NCBI RefSeq assembly: GCF_013004375.1
Contig: NZ_JABERI010000041.1
Coordinates: 153,496-217,495, forward strand
DNA from: Acinetobacter terrae
GTDB taxonomy: Bacteria; Pseudomonadota; Gammaproteobacteria; Pseudomonadales; Moraxellaceae
Length of the DNA: 64,000 nucleotides
Direction of reading: 5' to 3'
Shown: positions 32,582 through 44,317 of the stretch, piece after piece
How positions within the stretch are numbered: the first letter of the stretch is position 1
Layout of the letters: every line of letters starts with the position of its first letter
Notes under the pieces: model-generated
The model's database searches: none
What the model was told of the DNA's origin: nothing
Seen by the model: only the letters and a program-made list of their open reading frames with translations
Made by a program: the position numbers and the translations under genes

Positions 32582-33673
32582 TTACTGATGTTGCGCAATT
32601 AAATAGTCTGCAATCAACCGCGCTGACCATGATTGCGTGTGATTTACACCCTCATAAAAACCACAATGGCTACCCTTTTTCGTGGTCACTACCATAATAT
32701 TTGACATCTGTTGAATGGCCTCTTTATAAGGGTCAAAATTCCGAATATGGCAAACCGGATCATCCTCTGCATTTAAAATCATCAGTGGAATAGTGACATT
32801 TTCAAATACCAAGATCGGGTTAGTTGCCTGATTATAGTCTTCAAAACTGCTATAGCCTGCCAGTTCAAAACAGCAATATTGAAATTCGAGCAGACTTTTT
32901 GTCGCCAGCACTTCTGACAAAGATGTAGTTTTTTCCCACGTTGTCGTATAAGGATAAATAAAAGACTTAAATAGTTTTTTGGTCATAACCTTGCTGTAAA
33001 AAGGATGAACATTTTTAAAGCCATGTTCAGTGTCATAGCCTGGGCAAAGTGCAAAAGCGGCTTTAAATGGAGTTTGCTCTCCTTCTTCTCCCAAATAACG
33101 CACCAACAATCCTGTACCTGCCGATGAACCAACGGCATATAAAGGAGAATCTGGAAATTTTGTCTGAATATGCTGAATTTGTTCACGCAAATCATCGGTT
33201 GAGCCGAATATAGAAATCTTCGGTATCGGCATGGGTAAATTGGCATGACCACGGCGCAAACACAACGCTACACGCCAGCCTGTATGTCGATGCAAGTCAC
33301 GTACTAGTTCTGACATACTTTCAGGTGTGCCAGTTAGGGTATGCATTAATATAATGGTCGGGGTATCTTCAGGAAGATCAAGCCCATACCACGCTATACC
33401 CGTGACACCACCATCCGGCATCTGCAACTGTTCAATAGCATCATATTTAAGCTGAATCGTTTTCTTTTTAATCAGGTCAAAATACATCAAGTGCAAATGT
33501 GTATTTGACAACCACGGCGTCGGGCGATATTTCTGCTTCAGTTGAGGCAAAACATTGAGCATCTGCCGTGCTTCACCTTCTGGATGAAAATACAGTGTAG
33601 GGAATTCTGCACCTGTAATCTGATCAACGATTTCTTGTGCCAACAGACTGATTTTTTTGACTAAAAATTTCAT
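32582..33673 (-). CDS. Alpha/beta-hydrolase, YheT/ABHD1-3-like
   Basis: 363-aa hydrolase of the YheT (AB-hydrolase 4) group: WLSNTHLHLMYFDLIKKK near residue 55, PTIILMHTLTGTPESMSELV as the oxyanion region, RRGHANLP, nucleophile elbow VGSSAGTGLLVRYLGEEG, NAEDDPVC for the acid and GSHCGFYEG for the His. These enzymes act on lipid esters or monoacyl lipids; the substrate is unproven. GGTGGAGC precedes the ATG. Confidence 0.85.
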   Translation of the reverse strand: MKFLVKKISLLAQEIVDQITGAEFPTLYFHPEGEARQMLNVLPQLKQKYRPTPWLSNTHLHLMYFDLIKKKTIQLKYDAIEQLQMPDGGVTGIAWYGLDLPEDTPTIILMHTLTGTPESMSELVRDLHRHTGWRVALCLRRGHANLPMPIPKISIFGSTDDLREQIQHIQTKFPDSPLYAVGSSAGTGLLVRYLGEEGEQTPFKAAFALCPGYDTEHGFKNVHPFYSKVMTKKLFKSFIYPYTTTWEKTTSLSEVLATKSLLEFQYCCFELAGYSSFEDYNQATNPILVFENVTIPLMILNAEDDPVCHIRNFDPYKEAIQQMSNIMVVTTKKGSHCGFYEGVNHTQSWSARLIADYLIAQHQ

Positions 33674-33755
33674 ATTCGCTCCACCTTAAAATGATGCAAC
33701 TCAAAATACTTAGTACATGTCATTCCATTAACAGTTTATATCTTTACTATACTCC

Positions 33756-34166
33756 TTATGCTTTTGGCATAAAAGCAGCCATACGCTGTCCCATCTGTAC
33801 TGCCAATGCTTCCAGACCACTCTTTGGACGTAGCATCACTTCAAAATCAATAATTTGACCTTGTTCATTAAACTGAATCATGTCTATGCCTTTAAGTTTT
33901 TTTTCACCGACATTGGCTGAAAACTCCAGCACCACGTTCAATCCATCTTCTGAATAAAATTCACGGTGATAAGTAAAGTTTTCAAAGATCTGAATGACAT
34001 TGGTCAAAATAAAAAACACCACTTGCTTACCCGGATAAAAGTTATATGCCACCGGTGAACGAAACACCACATCTTCAGCAAGCAGGTCATTCAAGATAGA
34101 CATATCACCTGTTTGTAGCATTTCATGCCAACGGGTAATAGATTTTTTTGTCGTTTCAATGGTCAT
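33756..34166 (-). CDS. SnoaL/NTF2-like protein
   Basis: 136-aa cone-shaped NTF2-fold protein: TRWHEMLQTGDMSILNDLLA, EDVVFRSPVAYNFYPGKQVV and VVLEFSANVGEKKLKGIDMI, NEQGQIIDFEVMLRPKSGLE. Such proteins are isomerases, hydrolases or binding proteins; nothing here fixes the reaction. It follows the fadH-type gene in the same direction, with a repeat element between. Confidence 0.8.
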   Translation of the reverse strand: MTIETTKKSITRWHEMLQTGDMSILNDLLAEDVVFRSPVAYNFYPGKQVVFFILTNVIQIFENFTYHREFYSEDGLNVVLEFSANVGEKKLKGIDMIQFNEQGQIIDFEVMLRPKSGLEALAVQMGQRMAAFMPKA

Positions 34167-34207
34167 TTTTAATTCCTCTATTTATATTCATTCTTGAATT
34201 TTATTTA

Positions 34208-34336
34208 TTCCCTCACCCCAACCCTCTCCCTTGGGGAGAGGGAGTATTTATTCCCAATTTAAAACCAAAGGAAATTCCCTCTCCTTGTAGGAGATGAGAA
34301 TCCTCAAAATATATTTTGAGTTCGCAAGGGAGAGGA
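34208..34336. repeat. Composite GC-rich intergenic repeat (REP/MITE-like)
   Basis: Begins CCCTCACCCCAACCCTCTCC, with the hairpin CCCTCTCCC-TTG-GGGAGAGGG (34222-34242). It is followed by CCCTCTCC at 34277, a second inverted repeat (CTCAAAATA/TATTTTGAG, 34303-34320) and AAGGGAGAGG at the end (34326-34335). The style is that of intergenic repeats scattered through Acinetobacter genomes. It lies between the SnoaL-like and fadH-like genes. Confidence 0.6.
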
Positions 34337-34346
34337 CTTAATCACT

Positions 34347-36413
<2,067 letters not shown>

Positions 36414-36416
36414 TTA

Positions 36417-36473
36417 ATGCAACTTGTTGCACAATTTATATTCCAGATTTGATTTTTATGCAACATGTTGCAT
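36417..36473. promoter_or_regulatory. Twin palindromes, probable PadR operators
   Basis: ATGCAACTTGTTGCAC (36417-36432) and ATGCAACATGTTGCAT (36458-36473) are near-identical dyads 41 bp apart centre to centre, in the 137-nt gap between fadH and the padR-like gene. ATGCAA...TTGCAT is the usual form of PadR sites. The regulator probably controls itself and fadH. Confidence 0.75.
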
Positions 36474-36508
36474 AATGATCTGGTAAATTTTTACTGACTG
36501 AGTCGTTT

Positions 36509-37051
36509 ATGTCTTTAGCCCATGTTTTATTGACCAGCTTAATTGAAAAACCAAGTACGGGGATTGATTTAGCACGTCGCTTTGACCGTTCCATGGGCTT
36601 CTTCTGGAACGCAACACATCAGCAGATTTACCGTGAACTGAGCGGGATGCAACAAAAAAACTGGATCTCCACCATTGAAGAGCATAATGCGACCAGTCGT
36701 AAAAAAACCTATCAAGTTGAACAATTGGGTCGTACTGAATTAGCAAACTGGATGGTCAAACAAAGTCCTCCCGCACAATTACGTGAAGAGTTGATGGTTC
36801 GGCTACGTGCAGAAGCTCAACTGGGCGGCAACACCGTACTACCTGAACTGGAACGGCATCTGATTTTACACAAAGAAAATCTAAAAACTTACCAAACAAT
36901 TTTTGCAAAAGATTTTGCCAATAGGCAAGATCAAGACCGAACCCAATTTATTCATAAAATGATTCTACAACTTGGGATTGATTTGGAAATGGGCTGGATT
37001 TCGTGGCTGGAAACTATGATTCCCCAATTAAAAGCATTCGATGAACAATAA
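36509..37051 (+). CDS. PadR-family transcriptional regulator
   Basis: 180 aa. An N-terminal winged helix (LAHVLLTSLIEKPSTGIDLA, ATHQQIYRELSGMQQKNWIS, RKKTYQVEQLGRTELANWM) is followed by the C-terminal coiled-coil dimer region (LERHLILHKENLKTYQTIFA). Divergent from fadH with the twin dyads between, and 18 nt ahead of a hydrolase gene in the same operon. Confidence 0.9.
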   Translation: MSLAHVLLTSLIEKPSTGIDLARRFDRSMGFFWNATHQQIYRELSGMQQKNWISTIEEHNATSRKKTYQVEQLGRTELANWMVKQSPPAQLREELMVRLRAEAQLGGNTVLPELERHLILHKENLKTYQTIFAKDFANRQDQDRTQFIHKMILQLGIDLEMGWISWLETMIPQLKAFDEQ

Positions 37052-37069
37052 TAAACCAAGGAAATAACC

Positions 37070-37978
37070 ATGTCACATTACCGCATGCCTGATGGTGAAC
37101 AGCTTTTTGTTCGCGAATTTGGACAAGGCCATCCTGTTTTAGTCCTGTCAGGTTTGGGTATGCAAAGTTGGCAATGGCTTCCTTTCTTATATCCCCAAGC
37201 CAAGAACAATAAATTCATTATTCCAGATTGGCGCGGTTTTGGCGGCTCACAGCGTTGCAGCATTCCTGAACTGGATGCCATTTCCAGTCACTGGCGTGAT
37301 GTAGACAGCTTGATTGAACAATTTCAGTTAGATCAATTCTCGGTGATTGCTTATTCCATGGGTGCAACAACGGCCATGCATGGCATGCATTACAGTAATT
37401 TAAATACAAAATTAACCCGTTATCTGCATATTGATCAAACACCCAAAATTTCGGTCGATGAGACTTGGCAGTACGGTTTATTTAGCCAGCAACAACCTCA
37501 ATTTAAACGACTCTTGGCAGAGATCTCGCAACTGCTTGCAGCAAAACCTCATGCACTTCAGTTGTCTGATCTAGATTCAGCATCTCGACAACATTTATTA
37601 GAACTTTGGCTGGAGTTTCTTCTACTTCAAGCGAGTAATAAGGTTACTCCTTTACTGTTCAAAACGGCATTAAAACAGCCTAAATTACAGTCCCTTGTTT
37701 TACCGATGCAGCGTCTGGATTATTTGGCTTGGTATGTGAATAATTATTTACATCATAACGAAGACTATCGTGATGCCATTGCACAGCTTGCTTGCCCCAG
37801 TACTTTTTTCATTGGTGCACAATCCAAGCTATATCCTGCAGCAGGACAAAAAATGATTGCCAATAGCGTAAAAAACTCAAAACAAATTATCTTTGAAAAG
37901 TCTGGGCATACGCCGTTAATCAGTGAACCGATCAAATTCGTTCGCGAAATTGCTCAATTTCTAAAACAAGGCAATTAA
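37070..37978 (+). CDS. Alpha/beta-hydrolase
   Basis: 302 aa. VLVLSGLGMQSWQWLPFLYP, FIIPDWRGFGGSQR, the nucleophile elbow IAYSMGATTAMHGM (Tyr in place of the more common Gly-His) and a C-terminal His in FEKSGHTPLISEPIKF. Probably an esterase or thioesterase. Operon with padR; ribosome site AAGGAAA. Confidence 0.85.
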   Translation: MSHYRMPDGEQLFVREFGQGHPVLVLSGLGMQSWQWLPFLYPQAKNNKFIIPDWRGFGGSQRCSIPELDAISSHWRDVDSLIEQFQLDQFSVIAYSMGATTAMHGMHYSNLNTKLTRYLHIDQTPKISVDETWQYGLFSQQQPQFKRLLAEISQLLAAKPHALQLSDLDSASRQHLLELWLEFLLLQASNKVTPLLFKTALKQPKLQSLVLPMQRLDYLAWYVNNYLHHNEDYRDAIAQLACPSTFFIGAQSKLYPAAGQKMIANSVKNSKQIIFEKSGHTPLISEPIKFVREIAQFLKQGN

Positions 37979-38011
37979 ATAATAAATAGAGTCATTCAAT
38001 ATCGATCACTA

Positions 38012-38926
38012 TTAAAAAATCCGACGATCATATTTGATGGCCTCCAGATCATAAACTTGATACACACTATCCAATAATGAACGGATATAGTCACTGTTAT
38101 CAGCATTTCTAATAATCAAAAAGACCGGGCTGACGGCGTCATCATCCAATATAGGAATATAATTCAGATGCTTAAACTGCATGGTTTTGGCGCTCTCTGG
38201 AACAATACACAGACCTTCGCCTGCAGCCACCAAACCTAAAGCCAGTTGAATATCCTCGACCACAGTTAAATTCTTAGGCTCTAAACCATACTCTGAAAAG
38301 AGACCTTTCATCTGGGTCGAAAAACTCGGCTTGGGTTGATTGGGATACAACAACACATGTTCCTCAACAATTTCCTCGAGTTTAACCCCCTGTTTTTTTG
38401 CGGCAAGAGGATGGCTAGAATGCACAGCGACCATCAATGGTTCTTCACGCAATAAAATTCGCTTGATTGCAGGATCAGAAATTCGGACCCGACCAAAACT
38501 GGCATCAATCCGACCCTCTTTAAGCGCGTCTATTTGCTCCATCGCATTCATTTGAACCAGTTTGATTTTCAAATAAGGTTGTTGCTGGCGAAATAAATAA
38601 ACCACTCGGGGCAATAATCCATACAACAATGAACCACCAAAGCCGATGGTGATGGTTTTTTTGATAATGCCTTCACGCATGGTGATCGACTTCATCTGGT
38701 CCGCACTGGATAACAGCTTGACCGCTTGCTGATAAAAAAAATGTCCCACAGCTGTGGGCTTTAATGGACGGCTTCCGCGCTCAAACAGCAAAGCACCCAG
38801 CTCAGTTTCAAGATTTTGAATTTGACGACTTAAAGGAGGCTGGGCAATAAACAGTTTTTCAGCAGCCTTGGTAAAGCTCTGCTCCTCAACCACTGCAACA
38901 AAATAGCGTAAATGTCTTAATTCCAT
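38012..38926 (-). CDS. LysR-type regulator, BenM/CatM subfamily
   Basis: 304 aa. The N-terminal HTH (MELRHLRYFVAVVEEQSFTK, LFIAQPPLSRQIQNLETELG) and the effector domain (GFGGSLLYGLLPRVVYLFRQ, QLALGLVAAGEGLCIVPESA, YIPILDDDAVSPVFL) are very like BenM and CatM, which respond to cis,cis-muconate in Acinetobacter. No ben or cat genes are in the window, so it is an orphan paralogue and its effector may be a different aromatic or dicarboxylate. Confidence 0.88.
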   Translation of the reverse strand: MELRHLRYFVAVVEEQSFTKAAEKLFIAQPPLSRQIQNLETELGALLFERGSRPLKPTAVGHFFYQQAVKLLSSADQMKSITMREGIIKKTITIGFGGSLLYGLLPRVVYLFRQQQPYLKIKLVQMNAMEQIDALKEGRIDASFGRVRISDPAIKRILLREEPLMVAVHSSHPLAAKKQGVKLEEIVEEHVLLYPNQPKPSFSTQMKGLFSEYGLEPKNLTVVEDIQLALGLVAAGEGLCIVPESAKTMQFKHLNYIPILDDDAVSPVFLIIRNADNSDYIRSLLDSVYQVYDLEAIKYDRRIF

Positions 38927-39177
38927 GACATTTTTCCTTTATTCAAATCTATATATTGATAAGAAGTCATAATAAAAATGGAGAAATCCAACCTTTTTAA
39001 CTCAAAGCAGCCACAGATCAAATTAAAGAAAAGCCTTCTAGATAGATATTCCACTTTAGCCTTGCTATCTCAATGAGATAGGCAATTAAAATCTGAAAAA
39101 TTAAACAAATTTAAAATTGACAAACTGAAACGATAAACCTTTAATCTTGAATATTGTTGCATAAATGGAATTCTTAA

Positions 39178-40077
39178 ATGCTATCTGATCTTGATGATTT
39201 TTATTGCTTTGCATTGGTGGTCGAACATGGCGGCTTTAGCGCAGCAGAACGGGCAACCGACATTCCCAAATCAAAATTAAGTCGTCGCGTTTATAATCTG
39301 GAAGAGCATTTGGGGGTTCGGTTAATTCAACGCAGTTCGCGCCATTTTGCAGTCACTGATATTGGCATGAACATTTATCGCCACGCACAAGTCATGATGA
39401 ATGCTGCCCAAGCTGCACATGACTTGGTTGATCATCTGAGTATCCAGCCACGTGGCGTGATTAAAGTCAGTCTACCCGTCTCCATCGCGCAAAATGAAAT
39501 TGCAAAAATTCTGCCTCAATTCCTCAAGACCTATCCTGAAATCAAAATCCAGCTCATTGTGAGTAATCGCCGTGTCGATGTCATCAATGAAGGTATTGAT
39601 ATCGCATTACGTGTTCGTTCAAATTTAGATGACGATCCGAGTCTGGTGATACGCAAATTTGAAAACATCGAACAGCACTTATTTGCCAGTCAGGCTTATC
39701 TAAATGAATTTGGTGAGTTAAAACAACCAGAAGATTTAAGCCAGCATCAAATCCTGAGTATGGGAGATGAACATTTAGATCAGCATATTGTGGTACACGA
39801 TGAACACAATCAGCAGAAAAAAATCAAGGTGAACCCGATGGTGATGGGTTCTGATTTAATGATGCTGGCACAACTCGCAAGACAAAATTGCGGGATTGCC
39901 TTATTACCTGACACCATTGTCCAAGACTACGTGCAAAGCGGTGAACTGGTTCGTGTGCTCCCCAACTGGAAAGCACCACATGGTATTTTCCATGCCGTTT
40001 ATCCATCACGCCGTGGGCTACTGCCTGCTGTGCGTGTCTTTATCGATTATTTAGTAGAACAGCTCGGCAAACATTAA
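39178..40077 (+). CDS. LysR-type transcriptional regulator
   Basis: 299 aa. HTH: LDDFYCFALVVEHGGFSAAE, IPKSKLSRRVYNLEEHLGVR. Effector domain: VIKVSLPVSIAQNEIAKILP, INEGIDIALRVRSNLDDDPS, FIDYLVEQL. It belongs to the large CrgA/DsdC-like branch. Divergent from the BenM-like gene across 251 nt. No linked target gene beyond that. Confidence 0.88.
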   Translation: MLSDLDDFYCFALVVEHGGFSAAERATDIPKSKLSRRVYNLEEHLGVRLIQRSSRHFAVTDIGMNIYRHAQVMMNAAQAAHDLVDHLSIQPRGVIKVSLPVSIAQNEIAKILPQFLKTYPEIKIQLIVSNRRVDVINEGIDIALRVRSNLDDDPSLVIRKFENIEQHLFASQAYLNEFGELKQPEDLSQHQILSMGDEHLDQHIVVHDEHNQQKKIKVNPMVMGSDLMMLAQLARQNCGIALLPDTIVQDYVQSGELVRVLPNWKAPHGIFHAVYPSRRGLLPAVRVFIDYLVEQLGKH

Positions 40078-40483
40078 TTTTTGTGATCATTAATGTATGA
40101 AAAGAAGATGGCTAAATATTTAAAGCAACCTGCCTACACATTTCAGCCATCGCCCGATAAAATAAAAAAAGATTCTTATAAAAAGTATGAAACATCACTT
40201 GATGTAATGAAAAATTTTAGACAAAAAAAAGCTTACCCGAGGTGGGTAAGCCTATAAACTTTGAAAAAGAAACTACAGCTAGAGTCTATATGTATATAAT
40301 ACGAAATAAATACAGCTAAATCTAATATTTAAAAAATCTAACAAAAAAATCTCAAAAACTATTTTTTTAATTAAAACAGATATTTAAATTTGTAACTAAT
40401 CGTTTTTAAAACTTTATTAGTACACAAAATAAACTGCTTTTAACCAAAAGATAAAACATTCTATTTCATTTAAATCTTATTGG
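40078..40483. other. Intergenic gap with minus-strand terminator
   Basis: The 400-nt gap holds the map terminator (40221-40251) and otherwise AT-rich sequence without ORFs. Confidence 0.4.
40221..40251 (-). terminator. Terminator, minus strand, downstream of map
   Basis: Stem GCTTACCC / GGGTAAGC followed on the minus strand by T8. It is the first strong terminator after map, about 230 nt beyond its stop. Confidence 0.75.
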
Positions 40484-41278
40484 TTAAATTTCAGGATACG
40501 AACCTGTACCTTCAGGCCAAGGTGATAACAGCTCAAAACCGGTGTCAGTCACAACCACCATATGTTCCCATTGCGCAGTCAAAGAGCGATCTGCTGTAAC
40601 CACTGTCCAGCCATCTTTAAGTTCTTTCACACGCGGTTTACCAGCATTGACCATCGGTTCAATGGTAAAGACCATACCTTTTTTAAGTTGAAGCCCCTGA
40701 CCCGGTTGACCATAATGCAAAACATTCGGTTGTTCGTGATAAACCTGACCAATCCCGTGACCGCAATATTCACGCACAATGCTATAACCTTCACGATGTG
40801 CAACCGACTGAATGGCAAAACCGATATCACCCAGCGTTGCACCCGGTTTCACTGCATGAATACCCGCAACCATCGCTTCGTAAGTGGTTTCAACTAATTT
40901 TTTAGCTTCAGGCTTCACCGTACCCACGTAATACATACGACTGGTATCACCAAAATAACCATCTTTAATAATCGCAACGTCAATATTGATAATGTCACCA
41001 TCTTGCAAAATGGTGTTTGGCGATGGAATGCCGTGACAAACCACTTCATTGGGTGAAATACAGGTGGTTTTGGTATAACCATAATAGCCCACATTGGCTG
41101 GAATCACTTTTAAAGTGTTTACAATGAAATCATTACAAATGTCATCCAGATATTCTGTGCTCACGCCTGGCTTGACATACTTCCCTATCATTTCTAAAAC
41201 CTGAGCAGCCAAACGCCCGGAAATACGCAGTTTCTCGAGATCTTGCTCAGTTTTAATGGTAATAGTGGAAGCTTTCAT
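40484..41278 (-). CDS. map: Methionine aminopeptidase, type I
   Basis: 264 aa, removes initiator Met from nascent proteins. The dinuclear metal ligands are in place: NIDVAIIKDGYFGDTSRMYY (two Asp), CGHGIGQVYHEQP (His), FTIEPM (Glu) and WEHMVVV (Glu), with the substrate His in VCHGIPS. Normal length. AGGATGATGCG around the start. Confidence 0.95.
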   Translation of the reverse strand: MKASTITIKTEQDLEKLRISGRLAAQVLEMIGKYVKPGVSTEYLDDICNDFIVNTLKVIPANVGYYGYTKTTCISPNEVVCHGIPSPNTILQDGDIINIDVAIIKDGYFGDTSRMYYVGTVKPEAKKLVETTYEAMVAGIHAVKPGATLGDIGFAIQSVAHREGYSIVREYCGHGIGQVYHEQPNVLHYGQPGQGLQLKKGMVFTIEPMVNAGKPRVKELKDGWTVVTADRSLTAQWEHMVVVTDTGFELLSPWPEGTGSYPEI

Positions 41279-41637
41279 CGCATCATCCTCATAAATAAGG
41301 CTTATGATTATAGACCTTTTACTATTTTTTTGTTTAATTACAGTGCATAAAGAAAAATGAGTGGTGCTTTTTAGGGTTTTAATGATTGATTTACATACAC
41401 TTAAACCGTCATTACAAAAAATTTAAACAGTTGGTAAATATTTAAAAAAGAAGACTATTTTTCCTTATTTTCTATTTTTCATTCAATAATCAATAATATA
41501 AATCAACCGGAATTTAGCCAGTTGTTCATATATTTGTATATGCATATAAATAAAAATCATAACCTGCAGAAAATAGAGTACCAAAATGCTTTTCTATCCT
41601 CTAAAATTGCCTCTTTTGGTCAATCCATCTCCCCTCT
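41279..41637. other. Intergenic gap, about 360 nt
   Basis: AT-rich divergent promoter region of map and brnQ. No ORF or RNA structure identified. Confidence 0.4.
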
Positions 41638-42924
41638 ATGACAAGTCTCCGTACAAGAGATATTATTGCCTTAGGTTTTATGACCTTTGCACTTTTCATT
41701 GGTGCAGGCAATATTATCTTTCCTCCGATTGTCGCTCAACAAGCGGGTGAACATGTATGGTTAGCTGCTTTAGGTTTTCTAATCACTGCAGTTGGTCTGC
41801 CTGTTATCACCATTATGGCGTTATCGCGTGTAGAAGGATCCATCCAAAATTTAAGTTCACCTTTAGGTAAAATCGCCAGTCTGGTTTTAACTATCGTGTG
41901 TTACTTAGCTGTTGGTCCTTTATTTGCAACTCCACGTACAGCAACGGTTTCTTATGAAATCGGTTTTTCTTCTTATTTTGGTACATCAAGTAGCAGCCTG
42001 CTCATTTACAGTGCAATTTATTTTGCCGTTGTGACAGCGGTGTCTTTGTACCCAAATAAACTGCTCGATACTGTAGGTCACTTCCTTGCACCCTTAAAGA
42101 TCATTTCTTTAGCTGTGTTAGGTATCGCCGCGTTTGCAATTCCTGCCGGATTCATTCCACCTGCAATTGATAACTATGTGACTGCTCCTGTTTCTGAAGG
42201 TTTCGTTAATGGTTACTTAACCATGGATACTTTAGGCGCTTTGGTCTTTGGTATTGTTATTATTCACGCGATTCATTCACGTGGCGTAACTGACAAAAAA
42301 CTGGTGACTAAATATGCAGTGATCGCAAGTTTGATTTCGGGTGTAGGTTTAACGCTAGTTTACATAAGTCTGTTTAAATTAGGTTTAGGCAGTCACGAAG
42401 TTGCTCCAAATGCGGCAAATGGTGCAGTGATCCTGCATGCATATGTGCAACATGCGTTTGGTGATGTTGGCTCTCTGTTCTTAACCGGAATGATTTTCCT
42501 TGCCTGTATGGTGACCGCGATTGGTTTAACCTGTGCATGCGCGGAATACTTCTCTGAACTGACTAAAGTGCCTTATAAAATCTTGGTTTTTATTTTGGTT
42601 GGCTTCTCGTTCATCATTTCAAACTTAGGTTTAACTAAACTTATTGCAGTGTCTGTACCTGTGTTAAGTGCAATTTATCCACCAGCCATTGTCGTCATTC
42701 TACTGAGCTTCTTCTGGAAGTTTTTCAATAGACCTGCTTACGTTGTTGCGCCAGTAACCGCGATTTCATTTTTATTTGGCATATTGGATGGACTTAAAGT
42801 TGCAGGTTTTAACTTGCCTGAAATCGTTCAACATTTACCTTTAAATGCACAAAATTTAGCATGGCTTATTCCATCTACCATTGTGCTGATTATTGCTATT
42901 GTGATCGACAAAGTTAAAAAATAA
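41638..42924 (+). CDS. brnQ: Branched-chain amino acid transporter, LIVCS family
   Basis: 428-aa, 12-helix sodium- or proton-coupled importer of Leu, Ile and Val. [24 protein letters not shown] is the family start, followed by [17 protein letters not shown] and [14 protein letters not shown]. The gene stands alone. The ribosome site is weak (CCCCTCT before the ATG), though the start fits the family exactly. Confidence 0.92.
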   Translation: MTSLRTRDIIALGFMTFALFIGAGNIIFPPIVAQQAGEHVWLAALGFLITAVGLPVITIMALSRVEGSIQNLSSPLGKIASLVLTIVCYLAVGPLFATPRTATVSYEIGFSSYFGTSSSSLLIYSAIYFAVVTAVSLYPNKLLDTVGHFLAPLKIISLAVLGIAAFAIPAGFIPPAIDNYVTAPVSEGFVNGYLTMDTLGALVFGIVIIHAIHSRGVTDKKLVTKYAVIASLISGVGLTLVYISLFKLGLGSHEVAPNAANGAVILHAYVQHAFGDVGSLFLTGMIFLACMVTAIGLTCACAEYFSELTKVPYKILVFILVGFSFIISNLGLTKLIAVSVPVLSAIYPPAIVVILLSFFWKFFNRPAYVVAPVTAISFLFGILDGLKVAGFNLPEIVQHLPLNAQNLAWLIPSTIVLIIAIVIDKVKK

Positions 42925-43412
42925 CTGAAAACTGAGGTCATTAAAATCAAGTTTTACCCAAACATGATTTTAAGCGTGATCAATAAAACATCCTGTTTTA
43001 CCCAAATAGAGTTTTATTGTTTACATCTCTGATTGACACAGTTTTCTGTATATACCCCATTCTAAAAACGATTAGCGATTCATCGCTATTTCCCGCAGTA
43101 TCTCTCCCTTCAATATGCCGTATTGCATGCTACTGGCATCAATATTGCTTTCTTATATATCTATCTACTATTGTTGAATAAAGCTTATTTATTGAAAAGT
43201 GATACGATAAAATTTGGTCGCTTTATGCATAAAAAAATACCCAATGTGTACATTTTGAATAAAATCCGTATATGAATTTATGCACTAACATGGTTTTATT
43301 ACAAAATAATGACAATAGCTATTGAAATGCCGCTAAATAACAAGTACAACAATAGACACTAATCTGACTAAAACAATTAGGTTTAGGTCAAAAAACGACA
43401 GGAGGGGTGGAG
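42925..43412. other. Intergenic gap, about 490 nt
   Basis: A possible brnQ terminator-like inverted repeat (CAATAAAAC at 42981 with GTTTTATTG at 43011) overlaps two copies of GTTTTACCCAAA. Nothing else recognised until GGAGGGG, the ribosome site of the next gene. Confidence 0.4.
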
Positions 43413-43655
43413 ATGTTATCATTACATTTCAATAAAGAAATCTTCATTAACGCTCTAAAAGCAAATAAGAACATGGTCACCTATATGAGTACGACTGTTG
43501 CTCTGCTCGTGACATTAATCATTCATGGTTTAATTCAAGGTAATTTGAAACCTGAATACTTTTTGTATGCTTTTATTGTTTCGATTGCCTTTTACATTTG
43601 GGCTGTAGTCGATCAAAAGTATCGTCAACAGAAACAAATTAATTCTACAGAATAA
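43413..43655 (+). CDS. Small two-TM membrane protein (80 aa)
   Basis: Start at ATG 43413 behind GGAGGGG. Two helices: TYMSTTVALLVTLIIHGLIQ and YFLYAFIVSIAFYIWAVVD, with a basic C terminus. No family recognised. Terminator directly follows. Confidence 0.72.
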   Translation: MLSLHFNKEIFINALKANKNMVTYMSTTVALLVTLIIHGLIQGNLKPEYFLYAFIVSIAFYIWAVVDQKYRQQKQINSTE

Positions 43656-43687
43656 AAGATGGGTGACTCTCACCCATCTTAAAAAAA
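43656..43687 (+). terminator. Terminator after the two-TM gene
   Basis: AAGATGGGTGA / TCACCCATCTT hairpin immediately after the stop; the tail is A-rich rather than T-rich, so it may act mainly on the opposite strand or as an mRNA end stabiliser. Confidence 0.6.
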
Positions 43688-43734
43688 AGAAAAACCAAGA
43701 AAAATTATAAATATTATCCAGTTAACCTTTTTAA

Positions 43735-44199
43735 TCAAAATCCATTCAAGCCCATTATTGCTCCAAGCAACAACCCTGCTGTCGCTCCCAGTTCGCCAAT
43801 CACCAATAAAATCATTGCACTGCTAAGCATCCATTTTGGCAATTGCCAGCACCCCATTTGGTGTGGCTGTTTAAATTGATTAGTTGTATCTTTTAGCCAA
43901 CCATGTAGTACATAACTTAAAATTGAAAAACTAAAAAAGAAAAGATTGATCAGCACAAAAATTAAGTTAAGTCCCTCAGCCCAGACTGAAAAATATGCCA
44001 ATACCGCAATAATTAAACTGGCGGGTGCATACAACAAACTGCTTCTATGGGCAATATCGACATAATAATGTGCACGGGCCTGTTCAGAATGTCGTATTTG
44101 ATAATATTTCCATACCCCAGTCAGCATACCCACCCAAAGAAAAACACCGCTAAATATGATTGCGAGTGAAACAGACTGATTTAAACTTCCAATATCCAT
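43735..44199 (-). CDS. Four-TM hypothetical membrane protein (154 aa)
   Basis: Helices at SLAIIFSGVFLWVGMLTGVW, YAPASLIIAVLAYFSVW, LIFVLINLFFFSFSILSYVL and MLSSAMILLVIGELGATAGL. No signature motif recognised. Divergent from the hydrolase gene at 44318, which may be functionally linked. Confidence 0.75.
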   Translation of the reverse strand: MDIGSLNQSVSLAIIFSGVFLWVGMLTGVWKYYQIRHSEQARAHYYVDIAHRSSLLYAPASLIIAVLAYFSVWAEGLNLIFVLINLFFFSFSILSYVLHGWLKDTTNQFKQPHQMGCWQLPKWMLSSAMILLVIGELGATAGLLLGAIMGLNGF

Positions 44200-44317
44200 T
44201 GATTTATATCCTTATTTTTAGAATGCTATTCTGACTTTAAAGTCATGATTTGTGCAAGTTTCTTTTTGGAACTTGGGTACAGTAGGAACAAGTTAAATTT
44301 AACCGCATGTTCTAAAT

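Noticed and set aside
42951..43019. Possible CRISPR-like or iteron repeat (two GTTTTACCCAAA copies)
   Set aside because: Only two copies with irregular spacing; better explained as part of a weak inverted repeat after brnQ.
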